Source: Streptomyces antimicrobicus
GTDB taxonomy: Bacteria > Actinomycetota > Actinomycetes > Streptomycetales > Streptomycetaceae
Direction of reading: 5' to 3'
NCBI RefSeq assembly: GCF_020532625.1
Contig: NZ_JAJAUY010000002.1
Location: forward strand, 1-64,000
DNA: 64,000 bases
The notes beneath the pieces are model-generated. The model saw nothing but the letters and a program-made list of their open reading frames with translations. It searched no databases and had not been told where the DNA came from. The first letter of the stretch is position 1. Each line of letters begins with the position of its first letter. The position numbers and the translations under genes were made by a program. This document shows, one piece after another, positions 9,416-16,454 of the stretch.

Positions 9416-10447
9416 TCAGGTGGCGGTGATGGTCTTGAGGGCGAGGGCGCGCAGCGGGGCGATCTTCTTGCGGGCTTCGCCGTGGTAGACCGCGTTGGTG
9501 CAGATGGTGAGGTAGCGGCCGGTGGTGGGGGCGAGGTAGAGGCTGGTGCCGGTGAAGCCGTGGTGGTAGGCCACGTTGCCGGGGGCGCAGATCCAGGACA
9601 GGCCTCGGTCGAGGCCGGGCTCGATCGGGGCGAAGGGCAGGGTGGAGGCGCGGATCCAGCCGTGGAGGCGGGTGGCGGGGTCGATGAGGTACTCGGCGTA
9701 GCGGGCGAGGTCGCGGGCGGTGGAGAAGGTTCCGGCGTGGCCGGCGACGCCGCCGAGGAGGGCGGCGTTGTCGTCGTGCGGGGTGCCCCAGATCCGGGGG
9801 GCGCCGGGGATCCGCTGCTCGGTGGGGGCGACCTGCGGGCCGCGCGCGACGGGTCCGTAGGTGGTGGTGGTCATGCCGAGGTCGTCCCACAGGGCGCGGG
9901 CGAGTTCGTCGAGGGGGCGGCCGTGGGCGTGGGCGAGGGCCAGGCCGAGGAGGATGTACCCGCGGTTGATGTACCGGTGGCTTCCGGGCTCGGCTTCGAG
10001 GGGCTCGCGGCAGAGGAGTTCGTGCAGGGGCGTTTCGGTGCCGCGGTAGTGGTCCAGGCGCGTGGAGGCCTTGAGCCCGGCGGTGTGGGTGAGGAGCTGC
10101 TCGATCGTGGCTTCGCCGCTGGGCGCCGGTCCGTCGATCGCGGGCAGGAAGTCGCGGACCGGGGCGGTCCGGGAGAGGACGTCTGCGTCGAAGGCCTGGC
10201 AGACGAGCGGCCAGGTGGCGACCACCTTCGTCAGGGACGCGATGTCGTAGACGGTGTCCGGGCCGGGGGCGGTGTCGCCGAGTTCGTCGGCGATCCGGCC
10301 GGCCTTCAGGAAGCGCGGGGGCTCGCCGAGGGTGCCCAGCGCGATGACGCCGCCGGGGGTGGCGCCGTCGGCGACGGCCTGGTCGAGGGCCTCGGCGAGG
10401 CGGGCGGTGTCGGCGGACGTGAACGGGACGAGCGTCATCGGCTTCAT
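9416..10447 (-). CDS. Serine hydrolase, beta-lactamase/penicillin-binding-protein family
   Basis: This 343-residue protein starts at ATG 10447, its start overlapping the MurA-like stop (ATGA) behind a GGAGG site, implying translational coupling. Motifs of the class C beta-lactamase/esterase/DD-peptidase fold are intact: SxxK at residues 71-74 (S71-L-T-K74), Y159-I-N161, and an HHGFTGTS segment near residue 300 in place of KTG. There is no signal peptide, so it is probably cytosolic, unlike secreted beta-lactamases or PBPs. Sandwiched between MurA- and MurB-like genes it may act on a muramic-acid-like or peptidyl intermediate. That role is inference from context, but it is the only unbroken gene of the trio. 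Confidence 0.8.
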   Translation of the reverse strand: MKPMTLVPFTSADTARLAEALDQAVADGATPGGVIALGTLGEPPRFLKAGRIADELGDTAPGPDTVYDIASLTKVVATWPLVCQAFDADVLSRTAPVRDFLPAIDGPAPSGEATIEQLLTHTAGLKASTRLDHYRGTETPLHELLCREPLEAEPGSHRYINRGYILLGLALAHAHGRPLDELARALWDDLGMTTTTYGPVARGPQVAPTEQRIPGAPRIWGTPHDDNAALLGGVAGHAGTFSTARDLARYAEYLIDPATRLHGWIRASTLPFAPIEPGLDRGLSWICAPGNVAYHHGFTGTSLYLAPTTGRYLTICTNAVYHGEARKKIAPLRALALKTITAT

Positions 10448-11470
10448 GCCTCCGCGGCGGTGGTGGTGATGTCGGCACCCAGCGCGGCCAGGTTGGGCAG
10501 CAGGCGGCCGTAGCCGCGGGCCAGGTGGTACATGCCGCCGATCGTAGAGGTGCCGTCGGCCACCAGGGCGGCAATCAGCAGGGCGGTCACCGCCCGGATG
10601 TCCGCCGCCTGCACGTCGGCCGCCCGCAGCCGGGCCGGGCCGTGGATGCGGATGTCCTGCCCGTCGGCGGTGACGTCGGCGCCGAAGGCGCGCAGCGGTA
10701 CGACGTGGGTGTCGCGCTGGGGGTAGACGGCCTCGTAGACGTGGCTGGTGCCGGCTGCTTGGGTGAGCAGGGCGGCGAGTTGCGGGGCAGTGTCGGTCGG
10801 TGGGCAGGCCGGGGTGCGGGCCGGTACGGGCCAGCACCGCGCGGAGGCCGTCCGGTCCGACGGCGGCCCGGATGCCTCCGGCGTGGGAGGTGAGGGTGAG
10901 GCCGGCGTCGGCGAGGACCTGGCGCTGGCTCTCGGGGAGTTCGGGCAGGGTGATGCCGTCGAGGTCGATGCTGCCTCCGGTCGCGGCGGCGGCCATGATC
11001 ATGGTCGCGGCCTCGATCCGGTCCCCGGCGACCGTGAACTCGCCGCCCTCGATCCGGTCGGTGCAGTGGAGGTGGAGGCCTTTGTCGTCCCAGGCGGCCC
11101 GCACGCCGCGCTCGGTGAGGAATCGCAGGGTTTCGGTGACCTCGGGCTCGATGCTCGCGCTGGTGATGAGGGACTCCCCCGGGATCCGGGCGGCCAGGAG
11201 CACGGCGGTGACCGTCGCGCCGAGGGAGGGCACGTAGGGGGTGGAGACGTCCACGCGGAACGGGTGCAGGCGGCGGCCGGGCGGGACAGCGGCGCAGATG
11301 GTGCGGCCGTGCTCGTCGACGCTGACCTCGGCGCCGGCGGCCTCCACCGCGGCGAGGTCGCGGTGGATCAGGCGGGGGCAGAAGGCGTCCCCGCCCGGAG
11401 TGGGGAAGTCGAACAGTCCGGCGCGGGCGAGGACAGCGGCGGCCAGGACCGCGGTAGTGCGGACCCTCAC
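10444..11470 (-). pseudogene. murA: MurA-like enolpyruvyl transferase, N-terminally short and frameshifted
   Basis: GTG 11470 follows an AGGAG site. The protein aligns with UDP-GlcNAc enolpyruvyl transferase only from the region around E. coli residue 90, so the first part of the inside-out barrel is missing. The loop that carries catalytic Cys115 in E. coli (PGGC) reads PGGD here, with Asp28. Asp at this position is known to confer fosfomycin insensitivity, as in mycobacteria. A tandem four-base repeat (CCGA CCGA) near 10820 shifts the frame. The C-terminal third (LAALLTQAAGTSHVYE to TTTAAEA) then reads in a new frame and ends overlapping the hydrolase start. Either a decayed paralogue or a sequencing indel. 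Confidence 0.75.
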
Positions 11471-11833
11471 TCGCTCCTGAGCCGGGTTCGCGCCGTGCGG
11501 GGCGCGCGTCCGCAGTCCCCGCCGGGCGATCAGGGCGTGTCAACGGTGGCCGGCGCCCCCGGCCAGGCCGTAAACGCCTGACCGGGGCCCTCGGGACCGA
11601 ACCCGCAGCGACCGAAGCGACAGGGCCTCCCGCACGGCCGCGGGGGAGCAAGCCGCCGCAGCCGTGCGGGACCGGGGCCCGGGCCGGGCGGCGGTGGGCC
11701 GCGGCGGCCCTCCCGGATCCGCCGAGTGGTGGCGCGCCCGCGCAGGCCGGCGGCACCGCCGGCGGCCCCCCGCACGGCCCCCGCACCCGGCCTGCGGTGC
11801 GCTCCGGGGCCGAGCGGTCGGGAGGGGGCACGG
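11471..11833. other. Gene-free GC-rich stretch between precursor peptide and MurA-like gene
   Basis: I see no gene and no trace of the missing MurA N-terminus in any minus frame. Several GC-rich inverted repeats crowd 11560-11700. Whether the precursor genes and the Mur-like trio share a transcript cannot be decided from the sequence. Confidence 0.4.
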
Positions 11834-12163
11834 TCAGCCCGCGCGCAGCACCCTGTGCACCGGATCGGCGTCGAGGGCGAAGACCACGGTGTGCGTCCCG
11901 GCGCCCAGCAGGTAGCCGCGCAGCTGGTCGCGGGCTTCGGCGATGGCCTCCTTGTCGGCGAGCTGATCCACCATCAGGCAGGCGAACGACGAACCCGACC
12001 GCAGCTGCTCCTCGGACAGCTCGTGGCCGGCCCGGACCAGGGCCGCGTGGCGGTCGGCCACGAACAGCGCGCGGAACTCGTCGTCGGTGGCGAGCAGATC
12101 GAGCAGTCGGTCCACGACCTTCGGCGGGATCGGCATTTTGGTGTCGGGCACGGTCGACGGCAT
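11834..12163 (-). CDS. NHLP-type RiPP precursor peptide (putative modified peptide family)
   Basis: This 109-residue protein starts at ATG 12163 behind a GGGGGG-rich site. After a short lead the segment MPIPPKVVDRLLDLLATDDE begins a long helical leader. This resembles the NHLP-related modified-peptide family (TIGR04509-like) known mainly from Xanthomonas and Lysobacter, which pairs with SagB-type dehydrogenases. The leader ends in DKEAIAEARDQLRGYLLGAG, followed by a short tail, THTVVFALDADPVHRVLRAG, that should hold the core. The tail has Thr and His but no Cys. A second, shorter precursor-like gene lies 58 bases upstream on the same strand, and the partner dehydrogenase is divergent beyond it. 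The product is unknown. Confidence 0.75.
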   Translation of the reverse strand: MPSTVPDTKMPIPPKVVDRLLDLLATDDEFRALFVADRHAALVRAGHELSEEQLRSGSSFACLMVDQLADKEAIAEARDQLRGYLLGAGTHTVVFALDADPVHRVLRAG

Positions 12164-12221
12164 GGTGTCCCCCCGGACGGGTAGGTGCGGCGCGGCGCGC
12201 CGCGGCGTGGTCCGATGTGAT

Positions 12222-12385
12222 CAGTGGCGCAGTACTGCGTTCCCGCCCCCGGCTTCGAAGGCGTGCGGCTTGCTGTACGCAGCGTCGGACGGAAGGTGCG
12301 TGCGCAGCTCCTCGCGGGCGGCCGCGATGGCGTCCTCGCCGGCCGGAAGGTGCAGTTTCTCTTCCCCCGCTGAATGAGTCTGCAT
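12222..12385 (-). CDS. Second, short RiPP precursor-like peptide
   Basis: This unflagged 54-codon gene (53 residues plus stop) starts at ATG 12385. Its middle and C-terminal half parallel those of the 109-residue precursor downstream: EDAIAAAREELRTHLPS against KEAIAEARDQLRGYLLG, then a FEAG..NAVLRH tail against FALDADPVHRVLR. The long helical leader is replaced by a 12-residue head (MQTHSAGEEKLH). The C-terminus YSKPHAFEAGGGNAVLRH is the likely core. Its 5' end faces the SagB-type dehydrogenase gene only 42 bases away, so both share one promoter/operator region. It could be a second substrate or a truncated decoy. The family call rests on motif resemblance only. Confidence 0.6.
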
Positions 12386-12404
12386 GATAAGAACCCTAGC
12401 CGAC

Positions 12405-12416
12405 TTTCACGTGAAA
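12405..12416. promoter_or_regulatory. Perfect palindrome TTTCACGTGAAA between divergent RiPP genes
   Basis: A 12-bp perfect palindrome sits in the 42-bp gap between the short precursor (minus) and the dehydrogenase (plus). Its placement makes it a likely operator controlling both directions. No regulator gene is adjacent. Confidence 0.5.
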
Positions 12417-12427
12417 CGGACGATCCC

Positions 12428-13633
12428 ATGCGCATCCGCCGTTGTGCCGTGCTGTTCCTGGAGCCCCGCGAGGACGTGGCCTTCGATATGGAGTCGCTGC
12501 TCACCGGCGGTGCCGGCCTGAGCCGCACCCGACGCTGGCTGGCCCTGGCCGCCCACCTCGACGCCGAGGTCGAAGTCGATGCGCAGCAGCGCGAGTTGCT
12601 CGGACGGCTGAGCCCAGGCGAATGGCTGGACGCCGCATCGCTCGACCCCGGCGATGCGGCCCTGGTGGCCGAACTGGCCGACAGCGGGCTGGTGATCGCC
12701 GACGACGGCCGGCACGACGCCCACCGCGAACGCGACAACGCGCTGCGCGCCGCCCACTGGTGGCCGCCCGCGGCGATGGCGCACCGGCTCGCCCGCTGGC
12801 AGGGCATGGACAGCGTCACCAGCATGGAAGCCAACGAGCTGACCACCGCCGCCGACCTGCGACGCAAGCTCGGGCCGCCGCCCACGCACGCCCCCGAGCG
12901 CGGCGGCGCACCGGACCGGGTGCCCCTGCCGCGCATCGAGGGCAACGCGTTCGACGCGCTGCTCGCCCGCCGCGCGACCTGCCGCAACTTCGACGGCACG
13001 CGTCCGCTGCCGCTGGCGACCTGCGCCCACATGCTGCAACGCGTCTTCGCCGCGCAGGCGCTGGTGCGCGTCGACGAGGACACCGTGTTCCTCAAGAAGC
13101 ACACGCCGTCCGGGGGCGGCCTGCACCCCACCGAGGCCTACCTGATCGTGCAGAACGTCGACGGCCTCGCCCCCGGCCTGTACCACTACCACGCGGTCGA
13201 CCACGCCCTGGAGCCCCTGCCCGCCCCGGACGAACCGCTGGAGCAGTTCGCGCGCCGCGCCCTGGCCGGCCAGCACTGGTTCTCCAACGCCCCCGTGCTG
13301 GCGGTCCTCGCACCCCGCTACGCCCGCAGCTTCTGGAAGTACCGCCAGCACGCCAAGGCCTACCGCGCCCTGGTCCTCGACAGCGGACACCTGTCGCAGA
13401 CCCTGTACCTGAGCGCGACCGAACTGGGCCTCGGCGCCTTCGTGACCTCGGCGGTCAACGAGGTCGACATCGAGCGGGGCTTCGGCCTGGATCCGCTGGC
13501 CGAAGGCCCCCTGGCCGTCTGCGGCTTCGGCCTGCGGGCCCCGGCGATGAACACGAGCGAATTCGATCCCGCCGAGGAGGTCTGGCTGCGGGCACCCGAT
13601 CCGGCCGACGGGGAAGCCGCGGCTGCTCCGTGA
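12428..13633 (+). CDS. SagB-type peptide-maturation dehydrogenase
   Basis: This 401-residue nitroreductase-fold protein resembles the putative peptide maturation dehydrogenase family (TIGR04511-like), the partner of NHLP-related modified peptides in Xanthomonadaceae. ATG 12428 is preferred over upstream starts because family members begin MRIRR. An N-terminal ~170-residue region (LFLEPREDVAFDMESLL, a likely leader-recognition module) precedes the FMN-binding domain with RRATCRNFDGTRPLPL, SGGGLHPTEAYLIVQNVDG, YHYHAVDHALE and YRALVLDSGHLSQTLYLSA. In azole-forming systems SagB oxidises azolines, but no cyclodehydratase (YcaO) is visible here. The substrate is therefore probably the divergent precursors, with an unknown reaction. 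Such genes are unusual in Streptomyces and suggest transfer. Confidence 0.8.
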   Translation: MRIRRCAVLFLEPREDVAFDMESLLTGGAGLSRTRRWLALAAHLDAEVEVDAQQRELLGRLSPGEWLDAASLDPGDAALVAELADSGLVIADDGRHDAHRERDNALRAAHWWPPAAMAHRLARWQGMDSVTSMEANELTTAADLRRKLGPPPTHAPERGGAPDRVPLPRIEGNAFDALLARRATCRNFDGTRPLPLATCAHMLQRVFAAQALVRVDEDTVFLKKHTPSGGGLHPTEAYLIVQNVDGLAPGLYHYHAVDHALEPLPAPDEPLEQFARRALAGQHWFSNAPVLAVLAPRYARSFWKYRQHAKAYRALVLDSGHLSQTLYLSATELGLGAFVTSAVNEVDIERGFGLDPLAEGPLAVCGFGLRAPAMNTSEFDPAEEVWLRAPDPADGEAAAAP

Positions 13634-13673
13634 CGGGGGCGAAGCGCGCGGCCGGGACCTCGCCCGGGACGAA

Positions 13674-13714
13674 GCCGGAGTCGAGGCGGAGCCGGAGTCG
13701 AGGCGGAGCCGGAG
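13674..13714. repeat. 17-bp tandem repeat, 2.4 copies
   Basis: The unit GCCGGAGTCGAGGCGGA occurs twice in full (13674-13690, 13691-13707) and then in part. It lies just past the dehydrogenase stop, between it and the truncated ligase fragment. It is too short for a CRISPR and may be replication slippage at the island junction. Confidence 0.7.
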
Positions 13715-13739
13715 CGTGACGGGCTGCCGGGCCGTGGTC

Positions 13740-13986
13740 GGCGCAAACTGCTGCTCGGCGGCCGCCACCAGGTCCGGCCAACGGTCCTGGACCAGCGACC
13801 CCCGCCGGGTCTGCACCAGCACCCGCCCACCCGGGCCGGCCGGGTGAACAGCAACGCCCGGTGGCCGTCCGGCTTCTGCTCGAACGCCGCCGCCGCGCAG
13901 CGCGGCCGGGCCCGGCAGCATCTCGGCGGCCTGCCCAGCATCGGCTCCAGCGGCGGTCCGAGCACCATCCCGGGACCTCCCCTCAC
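13740..13986 (-). pseudogene. ATP-dependent DNA ligase, severed N-terminal fragment
   Basis: The start region (PPLEPMLG) and adenylation-site segment AAAFEQKPDGHRALLFTRP, with the nucleophilic lysine of KxDG, are followed in a second frame by VLVQTRRGSLVQDRWPDLVAAAEQQ. This is the first ~80 residues of a Streptomyces-type ATP-dependent ligase; a frameshift near 13850 splits it. Everything after about 13740 is gone and replaced by the RiPP island, so the fragment probably marks the island's right boundary. Confidence 0.7.
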
Positions 13987-13999
13987 GGCCCCCTCACCG

Positions 14000-14160
14000 C
14001 TCGTGCCTGCCCCTGCTGCTCGCCGCCCTGCTCACCGCGGCCGGGTGCCTCACCGTCCACCCCGGCTCCACCCGGCCCGCCGAGGCCTTGCCCGCCGTGG
14101 TCCCTGCCGTGCGTGCTGTTGCGGCGTCGCGGACGGCCCCGAGGCGGCGCTCGTGTTCCC
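14000..14160 (+). pseudogene. Lipoprotein signal fragment
   Basis: One plus frame reads RSCLPLLLAALLTAAGC, a lipoprotein signal peptide with lipobox LTAAGC, followed by LTVHPGSTRPAEALPAVVPA. Coding character is lost by about 14160. It begins just beside the ligase fragment and points away from it, suggesting an old divergent pair now cut on both sides. Confidence 0.45.
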
Positions 14161-14640
14161 GCCGCGCTGCTCGGCGGCCGCACCACGCGCACTCTTGCAG
14201 TGGCGTGGTGAGGCGGTCGTCTGTCAGTACTGGGCAAGGACTGCGCCGTCGCTGCCGTCCTGTCCGTCGGCTCCTTGGGGGGGCACCGACGGAGCCTGCT
14301 GCGCCACCGCTGCCGTAGGTCCTGCCGTCGATGGCGCCGCCACGGCCGCCGGAGCCCGCCCCTCCGCTGGTCGTCGTCGCGCCGTGCGAGCCGGGCGCGC
14401 CGTCGGCCCCCGCAGCGAGGGTGACGGTCGTGTCAGCCGAGATCTGGATGCACCGCGAATTCAGGCCCCTTCCTCCACCACCGGCGTCGGTGCGGTCGCC
14501 TGGGGGCGATCGCGTACCCGGGAAGGGGGTGACGGCGTGCATCGCGAGCACGTCCCCGCGCAGCCGAGGCCGGCAGCCGTCGAGCCGGGGCGAGGTCACC
14601 ACGAGATCGCTGTGACCGGGTGCGCAGGATCGCCGGTGCG
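14161..14640 (-). other. Stretch with a weak Gly-rich coding remnant
   Basis: One minus frame at about 14270-14460 reads ISADTTVTLAAGADGAPGSH and then Gly/Ser-rich sequence, resembling a collagen-like or glycine-rich surface protein fragment. It has no credible start or stop, and flanking sequence in the frame looks non-coding. Nothing else is supported here. Confidence 0.3.
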
Positions 14641-14669
14641 GCAAGGTTTGAGGGGCCGCAGCTCCACCG

Positions 14670-15188
14670 TCAGTGGTCGGGGACCTGGTCGATGACCCTG
14701 ATCTCGAACTCCGTCCTGTTGTTCCGTGCGTTCCGGTCGTCCGCGCTGCGCACCGTGAACGTGCCCTTGTAGGTGCCCAGTTCTGCGGCGTAGTCGATGC
14801 GGAGCGGGATCAGGGCGGTGGCGGAGCGGTCCTTCCTGAGCCCCGCGCCGAACTCGCAGCGCACCCGGTGGTCGTCGGCGTACGGCTCGCAGGTGTCGGG
14901 GAAGAACGGCCTCTCGACCTTTACCTGGGGCGGCAGGGTGACCGTGATGAACAGTGAGGAGTTGGTCGTCTCCGGGCCGAGGTTGGCGACGAACGCGTGC
15001 AGATCGGTGCGGCCGCCCGGCGCCATGGGATCCGGGTCGATGCGCACCACTTCCAGATCGGAGTTCGACGGCGCGGCGGCCACGGCACGCGGCTGGGCCC
15101 AGGCGGGGCCGGCGACCAGCAGGGTCGCCGCGCCCACCCACGTTGCGACCCGGTACCGGGAAAGCCTCGTACGGGGAGTGTTCGCCAT
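14670..15188 (-). CDS. Secreted beta-sandwich (DUF11/CARDB-like) protein
   Basis: This 172-residue protein starts at ATG 15188, with GAAGG immediately upstream. Residues 1-31 are a Sec signal peptide: basic RTRLSRYR, hydrophobic VATWVGAATLLVAGPAW, cleavage near AWA. The mature part has features of an extracellular Ig-like/CARDB fold: DLEVVRIDPDPMAPGGRTDL, FVANLGPETTNSSLFITVTL and a final RNARNNRTEFEIRVID strand. A pair of Cys (CEPYADDHRVRC) may form a disulfide. It is probably exported and binds or decorates the surface; the ligand is unknown. A Gly-rich remnant lies downstream. No operon partner is evident. Confidence 0.75.
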   Translation of the reverse strand: MANTPRTRLSRYRVATWVGAATLLVAGPAWAQPRAVAAAPSNSDLEVVRIDPDPMAPGGRTDLHAFVANLGPETTNSSLFITVTLPPQVKVERPFFPDTCEPYADDHRVRCEFGAGLRKDRSATALIPLRIDYAAELGTYKGTFTVRSADDRNARNNRTEFEIRVIDQVPDH

Positions 15189-15333
15189 CCTTCACCACAC
15201 CTTTCAGGTCGGGAGCGCCACATCCTGAGGGCGCACGCGTGCCATGATCGGTGAGGTCGCCGGGACAGCCCGGACATCATCCCGCCGAAGTCGCCGCCCA
15301 CCACCCGTCCGGCGGTCACGGCTTCCCCTGTCT

Positions 15334-15370
15334 CCCCGAAACCCCCTGATCCCGCAAGCGGGGTTCGGGG
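15334..15370. terminator. Hairpin terminator after the HATPase-like gene
   Basis: CCCCGAA(A)CCCC pairs with GGGGTTCGGGG across a 14-base loop, an 11-bp stem with one bulge. It lies downstream (minus strand) of the gene ending at 15476 and upstream of the secreted-protein gene. Confidence 0.55.
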
Positions 15371-15475
15371 CGGCGGACCGGGCGCCCGTCCGCCTCCGGA
15401 CGCGCCCTTGGCAGGTGGGTGAGGAGACCCGCCTTCATGGGGCCGAGGCGGCGACCATGAGCGGGTAGGCCGGCG

Positions 15476-16030
15476 TCATGCGCTGGTCCGTGCCCGCGGC
15501 TCGGCCGTGTCCAGCAGCACCCAGACCCGCCGTCCATCGGCTACCGCGTCGGTGCCGCAGCTGACGGCGCCGGCGATGGCCGCGAGCTCGGCCAGGGCCT
15601 CGTCGACGGTGGGTGCGGGGTCGGGGCGGTGGCTGAGGGCGAGGATGAGCAGCCGGTCGTCCTGGTCGGCGAGGTGGAGGCTGAGCCGCTTGCCACCGTC
15701 GGCGAGGACGGCGGCGATGAGCCGCTGGACGGCCACGACGAGGGTCTCGTCCTGCGGGTATGTGTAGCCCCAGGAGCGGGTGGTCCCGGTGACGTGGCGA
15801 GCCGCCTTGCGGGCGGCCCACTTGTCGGCGGTGAGCGTCCAGTTCGCCGACCGCCGGTTGCGGACGCTCATCCGGGCCGGCCCGGGCACGGCGGGCAGCA
15901 GCCGAGCAGTGGCCAGCGGGGCGTCGCTGTGGGGCCGCTGCGGCTCCACCGGACGCTTGGGTGGGGGCGGCGACTTGGGCGGGTAGGTGGGCGGCAGCTT
16001 GAGCCCGCCCTCATGCATCGGCTCCGCCAT
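15476..16030 (-). CDS. Divergent HATPase-fold (anti-sigma-factor-like) protein
   Basis: This 184-residue protein starts at ATG 16030. A Pro-rich head (PPTYPPKSPPPPKRP) precedes a domain resembling the small stand-alone histidine-kinase-like ATPases of Streptomyces: KAARHVTGTTRSWGYTYPQD, a central helix and strand KRLSLHLADQDDRLLILALS, and C-terminal GRRVWVLLDTAEP. The usual ELVTNAVRH block with its Mg-binding Asn is replaced by QRLIAAVLADGGKR. The protein may therefore not bind ATP and could be a non-catalytic partner. Such proteins normally regulate sigma factors or pair with XRE/DUF397 genes; none is adjacent. It is followed by a hairpin terminator. Confidence 0.6.
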   Translation of the reverse strand: MAEPMHEGGLKLPPTYPPKSPPPPKRPVEPQRPHSDAPLATARLLPAVPGPARMSVRNRRSANWTLTADKWAARKAARHVTGTTRSWGYTYPQDETLVVAVQRLIAAVLADGGKRLSLHLADQDDRLLILALSHRPDPAPTVDEALAELAAIAGAVSCGTDAVADGRRVWVLLDTAEPRARTSA

Positions 16031-16454
16031 GACGATCCGCCTCCCGCTGGTGTCCTGGGTGGGTGAAGGGAGCCTACCCCCGAAGCCGAGCGGCAGACTC
16101 CAGAAGCCCGACGCAGGAGCGGACACTCCCCGACCGAGCCGGCCCGTAGGTCCGTCGGCCCGGGGCGGCCACCTGAGGACGATGCAGGGCCCGATGCGGT
16201 CAGTACGTGGTCCTGCTCTCGCCCCGGGCGACGGTGACGCCGTCGACCTTGAGGATCGCGAAGTTGTTGTCACCCACCGCCCGAACTCCGCCAGGAGCAC
16301 TACCGCCCCGGATCCGGACGGCGCCAGCCGGTCACCGGCATCCGCAGAGAGGTGAGCGCTGGGTGCCGCACGCAAGGGGTGGGGGCAGCCGTCAGTACCG
16401 CGCCGAACCGAAACGGCTGCGCGGCTTGTCAGAGGGGCGTGGAAGCATAAGGCT
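16031..16454. other. Gene-free stretch upstream of the STAND gene
   Basis: I find no supported gene. The 3' end (16380-16450) probably holds the promoter of the STAND gene, including a weak GGAAG at about 16440. No clear -35/-10 pair is evident. Confidence 0.4.

Noticed and set aside
13674..13714. Possible CRISPR-like repeats
   Set aside because: Only 2.4 direct copies of 17 bp without spacers; a simple tandem repeat.
12407..13921. Minus-strand frame of 504 codons
   Set aside because: Shadow of the SagB-type dehydrogenase, running into the ligase remnant only by chance of open reading.
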